Source: Pyronema omphalodes (taxonomy: Eukaryota; Ascomycota; Pezizomycetes; Pezizales; Pyronemataceae). From it: a stretch of 64,000 bases of DNA. A model generated the notes under the pieces. It was not told the DNA's origin, did not search any database, and worked only from the letters and a program-made list of their open reading frames with translations. How positions within the stretch are numbered: position 1 is the stretch's first letter; each line of letters begins with the position of its first letter. Location: contig JAJJXM010000036.1 of the NCBI GenBank assembly GCA_024516155.1, forward strand, positions 62,001 to 126,000, written 5' to 3'. The position numbers and the translations under genes were made by a program. Of the stretch, positions 48,022 through 57,960 are shown in pieces.

Positions 48022-49820
48022 TGACACCACCCAGCAAAGAGCGACCCCCCCCTGCCTTCTCAACAACCACGCCGAAATCGCAAGATTTCATACCGGATTA
48101 TTGTTCGGCAGCCCCGAATTACCTATTTGCAGCCTTTCCAGATCAGGCCCTCTCGTTTTCGTTGAGTTTTGATCGAAAAAGAGTTTTCGGGCCCCTGAGA
48201 AAAGCCCCGCGAAACGGTTCCATCAACACCGCCCCCCAGCCACATCAAAAACCATCATTTTAATCGCGGATTCCTTGTCGCTACCGCACAAACAACCTAT
48301 CCGGAAACTCCGATGCCTACCCGATCCTCCGCTGTTGAGAAACAACCCCTCCCCCCCGACAAAGCACACCCTCGGGTGCTCGGGACGGAAAAAACGTGCT
48401 AACGCGGAGCCGCAAGGGTCCGACGCGTCCGACACGGAAATGCACGTAGACACGTGCTCTGACGTCAGCGACGACTCTAGCGACGACGAAGACGCGTCTT
48501 CCCGGGCGGACTCCCTGACGCCGGCCACCCGCAACAACGCCAACCCCATCGACGAGACCCCCCACAACAAGAAAACCCTACCCGACGTGAACTTCGACAC
48601 CCCCGACCCTATCACCAACAACGACCCCCGGTACACCGTCCACAGCACCACCGGCAAAAGTAACAAACGCCACGCCACATCCACCGCCCACTCCGTGACA
48701 CACATCGCCGCCGATTCCACTGCTGTTCTAGCCGGAGTCAAACTTACTCAACTTACTGCCGACACCTCCATTGACGATTCCCCCTTGACCCTCGAGCAAC
48801 TATCGAACACCGTCAACACCGCCACGGACATGTTCCGACACGCAGACAGAGCCACGAACGACAGAATCTCCCAGGCGTTCTGATCTATCCACAAGTACCA
48901 ATCCACAATCCCTGCCGTTCACAAGCTCCCATCCCGTATCGCCCCCGTGATACTCCCCAACGAAGACATCGCAGCCCTTCTTTCCCCCGTCGAACCCTCC
49001 ACCCCCGAGAACCCAACTGCCACCGCTTCACCCCGCCCGAATCCAACGACCTCCCTTCTATTCATGCACCCTCCCCCGCTGCCCCCTCCCCCAAGGAACT
49101 TGCCTACTGGAAACAGCGTTGTCTTGAAGCTGAGAACGAGCTCAAGAAACACAAGATCCCCCTCCCCGTCCACGCCCCCCGCCCTTATCCGAACCCCTCC
49201 ATCCCATGGCAACAAGTGGGACCCGCAACGAAGAGGCTGTTCCCCGGTGCCGCCCCCACGCCCCCTAAACAGACCCCTAAGCCTGCCAAAGCCCAAAAGA
49301 TAACTCCCCCCAGCCCCAGAAACATCATCATCCCCTGCCCAGACCCCCGTCCCCTCCCAGATAGCGCGAAAGCGGCCATCGGTCTCTCCATCAACGCTGC
49401 CCTCCGAGAAACAAAGGTTCCCGACCACATCTCCATCATGACGGTCAAACGCAACATGAAAGGAAACCTCATGCTCACCCCCCCCCCCCGCCCGCAAACC
49501 TCACCCGAAGAACTGACCCCCCACCTGCCCCTAATCCTCGAAGCCGCCCGACGTGTACACCCCTCCTTGCTGCCCCCTAGGCTTAACAAAAGGTGGTACA
49601 AACTGGCTGTCCACGGTATCCCGACCGACGTTTTCCCAGAAACCGAGGAAGGCATGACGCGCCTGAAAAATGAGATCGAACGCAATCACAACCTCAACCT
49701 CACGCAGCTATCACGATACATGTCACACCCAGAGAAGAGGGCTGGTAAGTCAGCATCGAGCGTAATGATAGCCCTCCGCTCTAGTGACGAATATACGACC
49801 CTCAAACGCACGAAAGTTGT
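48022..49820 (+). mobile_element. F: 5' part of a LINE (lineage uncertain, perhaps LINE-C)
   Basis: It has the LINE 5' block (CACCCAGCAAAGAGCG, C-run, TGCCTTCTCAACAACCACG), a leader and most of ORF1. It stops at ACGAAAGTTGT (about 49820), where the 5' end of B2 begins. ORF1 is diverged from both A and B. Because LINE-C copies here lack 5' ends and F lacks a 3' end, F may represent the LINE-C 5' half, but nothing links them directly. Confidence 0.75.
48313..49820 (+). pseudogene. F ORF1, frameshifted and truncated
   Basis: The start MPTRSSAVEKQPLPPDKA at 48313 soon shifts frame (about 48390). The frame GSDASDTEMHVDTCSDVSDDSSDDEDAS then runs to a TGA at 48881-48883, where B2 has CGA. Further frameshifts occur in the proline-rich part. 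The segment from 49216 to 49820 is open and contains NIIIPCPDPRPLPDSAKAAIG, WYKLAVHGIPT and KRAGKSASSVMIAL, but the Cys/His knuckles are lost at the junction with B2. Confidence 0.78.
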
Positions 49821-50097
49821 GAAAGAGCGACCCCCCCTGCCTTCTCAACAACCACACCGAAATCGCAAGATTTTATCGCGGATTATTGTTCGGCAGCCCC
49901 GCATTACCTATTCGCAGCCTTTCCACATCAGGCCCTCTCTTTCTCGTTGAGTTTTCATCGAAAAGGAGTTTTCGGGCCCCTGAGAAAATCCCCGCGAACC
50001 GGTTCCATCAACACCACCCCCCACCCACATCAAATACCATCATTTTAATCGCGGATTCCTTGTCGCTACCGCAGAAACAACTTATTCCGAGCTTCCG

Positions 50098-52012
50098 ATG
50101 CCTACCCGATCCTCTGCTGTTGAGAAACAGCCCCTCCCCCCCGACCAAGCACCCCCTCGAGCGCTCGCGAAAGAAGAACGCGCTAACACGGAGCCGCAAG
50201 GGTCCGACGCGTCTGACACGGAAATGCACGTCGACACGTGCTCTGACGTCAGCGATGACTCTAGCGACGATGACGCGTCTTCCCGCGAGAGCTCCCCCAC
50301 CCCCGTCGCGCGCAACACCAGCAACGCTCCCCCCAAAACCCCCCACAATAAGAAAACCCTCCCTGATAACAACGACACCCCCAACTTATTGACCAACCCC
50401 GACCCCAAATACACCGTTCAACGCAACACCGACAAATCGAAAAAACGCCCAGCTGCCTCCACCGCCCACACCATCACCCACATCGCCGCCGACTCCGCCC
50501 CAGTCCCCGCCGGAGTCCAACGCCTCCGCTGTGACACCGACAATCCCCCATCTACCGACCCCGCCACCGACAGCCTCGCGACATCCATCAACCAACATAA
50601 CGACAATCTCAACACCGCTATGGACATGTTCCGACACGCCGACAGAGCCACGAATGACAGAGTCTCTCAGGCGTTCCGATCTATCCACAAATACCAGTCG
50701 ACAATCCGTGCCGTCCACGATCTCTTGTCCCGCATTGCCCCCGTCATAATCCCCGACGAAGACATCTCAACCCTCCTTTCCCCCGTCCAATCCTCCACCC
50801 CCGAGAAGCCCACTATCCCCGCTCCACCCCGCCCGAATCCAACGCTCTCCCCTCTATTCACGCCCCCACCCCCGCTGCCCCCTCCCCCAAGGAACTTGCC
50901 TACTGGAAAAAACGCTGTCTTGAAGACGAGAACGATCTCAAGAAACACAAGATCCCCCTCCCTGTCCATGCCCCCCGCCCCGATCTGAACCCCTCCACCC
51001 CGTGGCAAGAAGAAGGACCCGCAACGAAGAAGTTATTTCCCGCTGCTGCCCCCACGCCTCCTAAACAAACCACCAAACCCGCCAAAGCCCAAAAGAAAGA
51101 ATTCCCCCCCCCCACCGACATTATCATCCCATGCCCAGACCCCCTTTCCTTCCCAGAGAGCTCCAAAGTAGCAATCGGAATCGCCATCAACGACGCTTTG
51201 CGCAAAGCAAATGTTTCTGAAAACGTCTCTATCTCAATGTTGAAGAAGAACGTGAAAGGAAATCTTATTCTGACCCCCCCCCCCCCCAAACTACACCCGC
51301 CGATATCACCCCCGACCTGCCCCTCATACTCGAAGCCGCCCGCCAAGTACACCCTGCGTTGCTGCCCCCCCGCATAAACGAGAAGTGGTTCAAACTGGCG
51401 ATCCACGGCGTACCAACCGAGTAATACCCAGACTCCGAGGAAGCCATTCAAAAACTGCAAGCCGAAATCGAACGTAACCACTCCGTCAGATTAACCCAAC
51501 CACCGCGATACATATCTCACCCCGACAAACGGGCCGGTAAGTCGGCGTCGAGCGTCATGATCGCCCTCAACTCCGTCAACGACTACAACACATTGAAACG
51601 CACGAAGCTCGTCGTCTTGTTCGAACCACGGAAGGTCACCGAGTTCTTCTCCGCCAGGCCCATCGACCAATGCCGTAGGTGCCAGAAGTTTGGCCACCAC
51701 CACGCAACGTGCGCCGCCGACAACGGCTCTACCTGCGCCATATGCGCCGCCGTACACCCAACGGAATACCACTTCTGTGGAGAATGCCCCAAACAGAAGG
51801 GCAGGAAGTGCATCCACACTGTTTACAGATGCTCGAACTGCGTAGCCGCAGGACATGCTGACACCCAACACGCAGCATACAGCACTAAATGCCCAGTAAA
51901 AGTAGGAATAGTGAGAGAGGCATGGCTGAAAACCCGCCCAGACACCACCTACGACAACATTCCCGCCGAAACCAACCCCATCGCTGATACCACCATGACC
52001 GCCGATGAATAG
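50098..52012 (+). pseudogene. B2 ORF1, several breaks
   Basis: It starts MPTRSSAVEKQPLPPDQA at 50098. The acidic N-terminal part is open, then the frame shifts near 50825 in a C-rich run, again at a 14-C run (about 51276-51289), and a TAA at about 51421-51423 (also in B1) follows PTE. The knuckle region (51557-52012; CRRCQKFGHHHATC, CAICAAVHPTEYHFCGEC, CSNC) is open to the TAG at 52010-52012, overlapping the ORF2 ATG at 52005. Confidence 0.85.
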
Positions 52013-55000
52013 ACAACATCCATCAGCGGCGACCCTCCGCATCGTGTCCCACAACACGAATCGCAGCACCACCGCCCTCACGACGCTGCTAAACACAGCC
52101 AGCGCTTCTACCGACATCATTCTTGTCCAAGAGGTAAACGTCAAGGACCCCAAATTTGCTGTAACTCACCCCAACTTCATTCTTTTGCTTCCCCCCCGCG
52201 GCTACCACAAAGTCAACCGGACCGCCGCTTACGTCTCTCGTTTGAACCCCCACATCAGCGTCACCCCTCGACCAGATGTTACCGAAGACCCGGACCTACA
52301 AGTCCTCGAGGTCCGCACACCCCTAATACCCCCCTTCTACTTACTTAACATATATAATGAACGTGACCCAATCTCCGAACTATACACCCTACCCCGAGCC
52401 CTCACCCCTCTCGTCCTCCCTCGCCGATGTGTCATGACGGGTGATCTCAACGCACACCATCCGTTGTGGGATTCTAACACTCGCAGGAGAGCCCGAGCTG
52501 AAGAGCTCGTGGAACTAATTGAAACCCACCACTGGAATCTGGCGAACGTCCCCGACGTCCCAACCCACCAGTACAAAGACGGCTCTGGCTCGTCGGTCCT
52601 GGACCTGACCCTCACATCCCCCGCGATGACAAGGGAACTCACGAACTGGGCAGTCGATGACGATTTAGCTACAGGTTCAGACCACGAGGTCATCCGCTTT
52701 CAACTGACATCTCTCCACCCCGACCATACCACCACCACCTCTACCGCCCCACGACTCAACTGGCAAAAAACGGATTGGGACACTTTTACCAGGGAGCTAC
52801 AAACCCTCACCGAGGCCAGTCACCCGTACTGGACACACCTCCGCGCAAACCCATCCGCAAGTAACCTAGAAGAATGGGCCGCCCTCATTCGTGACTCCAT
52901 TCAAGCGGCTGCCCAAAAGGCGACACCCACCCTCACACGAACTCCCCGCTCGAAGAGATGGTGGACGGAGGAACTAAGCACGACTCGACGGAACGTTCAG
53001 AGCGCAAGAAAGAGGTGGAAATCTACTCCCCTCCCAGCCCACCATGCAGAGTACAAGCGCCTCCGAAACACCTATTACCGCAGAGTACGACACGCAAAGG
53101 ACTCACTGTGGAAAGAATACCTGGCTGCCGCAGAAGGCCCCGATGTCTGGGCCGCCTTCAGATACACAAACCCCCGGCGCGCCCAACTGACCCCCCCAAT
53201 AAAAACCCAGGTAGGCGGGATAGACAAGGTACACGTTGATTTCGAAGGCAAAGTAAACGCCTTTCAGGCTCTTTTCCCACCCCCTCCTGCTTCCCCTCCG
53301 ACTCAAATCCCCCCGACACACCCCATTATCCCCTGGCACACATTCACCCCCGAAGAAATACGCCACGCTATTTACTCCTCCTCCCCCAAAACAGCCCCCG
53401 GTCCCGACATGATAACGTTCGCATGCCTACGGAGAGCCTACGATGCAATTCCCGAAGGTGTGCGATGCGCTGTATGCAAGGCTAGGTGTCAAAGGATACC
53501 ACCCAAGGTGCTGGCGTGAAGCAACGACGGTGGTTATCCCGAAACCGAATAAACCTGACTACAGCGCAGTTAAGGCCTATCGACCCATCGCGTTGCTGAA
53601 CTGCATGGGAAAAATCTTGGAAAAACTTATGGCGACCCGGCTCAGCCTTATGGCGGAGTCACACAACATCTTACATGCAGACCAGATAGGCGGGCGCCCT
53701 AAACGCTCGGCTATCGACGCTGCAATGGCCCTAACGCACGAGGTCGAAGCGAATGCAGGGCGTCGCATGGTGACCTCCGCGCTATTTTTAGATGTGCGAG
53801 GAGCCTTCGACAATGTCTCCTCCGCGCGCCTCCTCACGACAATGCGCACACTGGGCTGCCCAACTGCAGTTGTCTCCTGGTGTTCGACTTTCCTAAGCGA
53901 CAGAACAACAGCCCTATCATTCGACGGACGAACAGACATACAGCGACCCATTAGGACGGGCATCCCCCAGGACGGGCATCCCCCAAGGTTCCCCGGCGTC
54001 CCCCATCCTCTTCCTCATCTACCTGCGCCCTCTATTCGACAAACTATAAATGACTCACCCCACGTTATGGACCCCGAGCTACATGGACGACGTAGCTCTC
54101 TTTGCACGCGGGCGTACCAGAGAAGAGAATGCCCGCGAACTGGAAGTCGCGGCTCGCACCGCCTTCGAATGGGCCCGAACAAACGCCATATCATTCGACG
54201 ATTCGAAATTGGAGCTGCTGCACTTTCACCGCTCCCGTACAGACACACTCACCGACGCCACAAACGTACGCTTGCCAAACGATACCATCATTACCCCAGG
54301 GACGAAAGGATGACGGACGGACGTGGTTCGGTGGATTGGGATATATTTTGACAGAAAACTCTCCTTCTCATATCATGTAAAAACGAGACTGACGGCCGCC
54401 GCTAGGTCCCTCAACGCCCTCCGAAGCCTTGTCCGTCACAAAACAGGTTTGTCCCCGTCTGCGACGAGAACACTTTACATAGCGTGTGTGCTGTCTAGGT
54501 CCGACTTTGGTTCCGAAATCTGGTGGACGGGGCAAAAAAGCCTCGCCAATTTACTACAAACGCAACAAAACTCTGCCCTCCGCCGGATTCTGAACGCTTT
54601 CGCCTCCACGCCAATCTTAGCCCTACACAACGAAGCAGCTATCCCCCCGGTTCCAGTCCGCCTACACCACCGCACTCGCAAATACGTCCTCCGTCTCCTC
54701 TCTCTCCCTCCCAATCACCCCGTCGTCAGACACTGCCCCTCCTTCTTCCCTGTTCCTGATCACTTCCACTCCTCCATCTGCAGCCCATACGAATATGACT
54801 ATCGATGGCAGTCACCAGGCACGGCCCCCTCTAGTCTCGTCACTATGCTCCGCTCCGTCAGCAAGTGGGTGTTACCTAACGACATCATCGAAAACACATC
54901 GCAACCCAATCCCGCCCCATGGGAGCGCCCCGCCTCAAGATCAACATCATGTCCCTCCCGAAGCCAGAGGCGGCTACAGCACACACGACATTGCTCCAGA

Positions 55001-56022
55001 CCCTCCGCACAGACCCCCGCAACATTATCGCATACACTGACAGTGCACAACTAAACGGAAGAACCGGAGCGGGATATCGCATCACCGACGGCCTACCTCG
55101 CCGAGTGGAAGAACTCATCCCAATGGGCGATACAACCGAAGTATTTGACGCTGAGCTTAGAGTGATACACGACTGCCTTACGACCTGCCTAAAAACCATC
55201 ACCCTCAACAGACACACCCGCCGCAAAATACACATATTTACAGACAATCAAGCAGCCATCCTCCGCGCCTCCGGCTCCTCCTACGGTCCCGGCCAAGAAC
55301 TGGCCCTCTTGATCCTCACGACGGTGTCCGCTCTTCGCAGATCCGGATCGTCCGTCACTCTACATTGGGTCCCCGGCCACACAGACATACCCGGGAACGA
55401 CACAGCCGATCTCCTGGCAAAAACAGCCACCTCCCTTAATCCCACCGCGCCTCCCCCGATTTCCTTCTCCTGGGTTAGACGCCAGGTACGAGAGCAATAT
55501 ATTACCGACTGGGTAAACTGGTACTCTTCATCACCGAAGCCCAAGACGTACCACGCCCCCCACCGCAAAAGAATCGACAACGCATACACTACCGTCCCGC
55601 GAAAGATATCGACGGCCATACTGGGACTCCGCACAGGCCATGGCTATTTTTTGGACTGCCTAGCACACCCCCCCACCGCCAAATACCCCTCCCGCTCCTG
55701 TCACTGCCCACTACATCCCCTACAAACCCCCAAGCACCTAATCCTCTCATGCCCGAACTTTAACACACAGCGGACTGAACTACGCCATACACTACACATC
55801 CCCCGACGACGCCAACTGACTCTCCACACGATCTTGTATACGACCGCCGGCACGAAAGCTCTGTCCACCATGATCTCGGACACCAAGGTGGCGACCGCCG
55901 AATGGGCACACGCGAAGTTGAGTACTCACCCCGCAGAAGAGGACACCCCTCGTACACTGATGACAGGCTGGGGGACGCTGCTGGACCTAACGGACGAGCA
56001 CGCGGAAACCCACGATAACTAA
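52005..56022 (+). pseudogene. B2 ORF2, several breaks
   Basis: Endonuclease (GDLNAHHP, GSDHEV) is open from 52005. At about 53448 an extra T shifts the frame, as in B1. The RT is then read from 53443 (FLDVRGAF). A 16-bp tandem duplication (GGACGGGCATCCCCCA, about 53955-53986) breaks the TGIPQGSPASP motif. Further stops occur at about 54047 (TAA) and 54311 (TGA), and a C-run loses one base near 54930. YMDD (SYMDDVALFARG), RNase H (FDAELRVIHDC, WVPGHTDIPGND) and the C-terminal motif remain recognisable. Clearly dead. Confidence 0.88.
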
Positions 56023-56781
56023 TGAACAAGAGTAAAGAAAAAAAAAAAAATAATAATAAAAAAATAAAAAAATAATAAAATCATGGGAACGACGACGGGA
56101 GGAAGGGCAAGCGAGTGGGAGAAGACACAGGGGATGAGGAGCGAGGCAAAGGGGGCAGGAGGAGCACCGGGGGGACGAGGAGGGTTACTTTTCCTGTTTT
56201 CTTTTGTTTCTTTGAGGGAGGTCAGGGGGAACGTGAGATGGGCGGGGAGGCGAAGATGAAAGGCGCGCGGGAAAGGAGATCGGAGACGGGGACGAGTGAG
56301 AGGTGATGATGCGCGGAGGTAGAGAAGGAGAAGAGGCGCGGACGGGAGGGAGCAGCGGAAAGGGATGAGAGGGGGAGAGCAGAGGAGTTGAGGACGCGGA
56401 CGGAGAGAGGGGAGAAAGGGGAGGCGAGAGGGCGGTGGCCCGGAGGAGTTACTCTTTCTTTTGTTCAGTTTTTGCTTTGTGGAGGAAATAAAGGCGGAAA
56501 AATGGTTAAAAATGGGAGGGGAAGGGTGGAGGAAATGGGGGATCGACCCGGCGAGGTGGCCTCCGAGCGCACAGGGCTCCTTGGATCTGACGACGCTAGA
56601 TGAAGAACTGCACGGAGAGACTTGGGAGACTACACTCCCACCCACATAGACAGCTCTGGGGCTTACCCAGTGGGGACCTGGCATCACCACCAGGTTCTCA
56701 ACATTGTATTTAATTTGTAGATTCCGCCATAACCTTACGGTTGGATGCGGGTATGAATAAATAAATAAATAAATAAATAAA
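56023..56781 (+). other. B2 3' UTR with polypurine tract and tail type 2
   Basis: An A/T run (AATAATAATAAAAAAAT) is followed by about 350 nt of strongly purine-biased sequence. Then come AAATAAAGGCGG with the AAAAATGG box (about 56485), the type 2 terminus beginning TTGGATCTGACGACG, the hairpin AACC-TTAC-GGTT (about 56731-56742) and TAAA repeats. Matches the end of N9 (40130-40357). Confidence 0.8.
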
Positions 56782-57960
56782 TGGTTTGTTCGTTGCTGGT
56801 GGGTTCTGGCAGCGGGGGGTGGTGGAGGTCGGGAGGGGGATATTATGGTGTCGGAGGGTGGCTTCCAGCATTCGGCATCGCTCCTCCAAATGCTGGAGAT
56901 CGTCGGGGGGTTGGGTGGCAGCGGTTGGCGGTTCGGGGTGGGGCTGTTGCTGGGGCTGTTGCGGTGGAAGTCGGCTCGGTTTGGTGATTTTGTCGAGGCG
57001 TCTGTTGATGGTGTCGATGGATTGTACTATAGGGCGAAGGTCGTCGTTGGTGGTTTTCGTGATCATGGTGGCGATGGTGGTGAGGAATTCGTCGCTTGGC
57101 TGGAGTGTTGATACGTATTCCTCTTCGTTGTCAAGGTCGGTGTCGGAGTCGATGTTGATGGGGTCTGGCAGGGCAGGGGTGTTGTCAAGGTTGCGCATGG
57201 CGGGGTTGTTATCGAGGTGAGCAATGGCGGCACGTCTCATTTCCCTGGCAGTGCGTCGGAGGAGGTGGATTCCGGATTTGGAGACTCTGCTGGGGCGGGC
57301 GGTGTTGCGGGTAGAAGAGGAGGTGGGCTTTCTGCGGGAGGGGGCGATGATGGAGGATGTGCCTGCGTGAGGGGCGTCTGCGCGGGCGAGGGGGTTGGTG
57401 GACATGGCAGAGGTGGGATGGGTGGCTATGATTTGGTGGGTTGGGGTTGTCGAAACTTGGGTGGCAGGGCTGCAGGTGTCAACTGGTACCTGCATAAGTG
57501 AGGGGGTCGGCGGGAGGGGCGAATCAGCGTCCATCGCTAAATCGGGATCTCCGTAAGCGATGGCTACGGGTTACATGAGAGGCTCTGGTTAAGCGAGAGA
57601 AAATTCTCGCGAGAAGAGGGGGTCCAAAAGGGGGGAAATTTTGGGGTCCACCACAACCAGTGCTGCTGGCAAAAGGGGAATTTGGTGAGGGGGGGAATTT
57701 GGTATGCCGAAACGGAAAATGAGGTTTGTATGATGATGGCCGGGTGGTAGGGCGGCGTTGATGGAAAGGCCCGTTGGCCGGTCCGGAGGTCCCAGAATTG
57801 CGTTTTTGCGCTGAGACTGAACGGTAAACGGGAATTCGGGCCTGGAAATCGGGATTCGGGGTAAACCGAGTGTGAGAAAGCAATTTCCGTCGGCAGATCC
57901 GGGAAATTTGAGATTGTTATCGAAAATGCAGGGGGGGGTCAGCGGTGGCTGTGTGGTGTG
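56782..57960 (-). mobile_element. D1: LINE-D 5' part, minus strand
   Basis: Contains the 5' block (ACACACCACACAGCC..., C-run, TGCATTTTCGATAAC), about 400 nt of leader and the N-terminal half of ORF1. It is cut at 56782 where the B2 tail ends. Together with D2 it forms a large inverted repeat. Confidence 0.8.
56783..57534 (-). pseudogene. LINE-D ORF1 N-terminal half (D1)
   Basis: Open for about 250 codons from ATG 57534 (MDADSPLPPTPSLMQVPVDT) and truncated after NPPATNKP by the B2 tail. Ser/Thr/Pro-rich start, an Arg-rich helix region (EIHLLRRTAREMRR-like) and a probable coiled segment (LQHLEERCRMLEATLRHH). Nearly the same as D2. Confidence 0.78.

Larger units (their letters stand above)
49821..56781 (+). 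mobile_element. B2: full-length LINE-B with tail type 2
   Basis: About 6.96 kb from the 5' block (AAAGAGCG, C-run, TGCCTTCTCAACAACCACACCG) to the type 2 tail (hairpin at about 56731, TAAA repeats to 56781). ORF1 and ORF2 are both multiply disrupted. It shares several disabling changes with nested copy B1. Left flank is F, right flank is minus-strand LINE-D copy D1. No target duplication is visible, so the flanks may have been rearranged. Confidence 0.88.

Noticed and set aside
56019..56690. Minus-strand ORF of 223 codons
   Set aside because: It is the complement of the purine-rich B2 3' UTR. Similar Ser/Pro/Leu-rich frames appear opposite every such tract, so it is a composition artefact.
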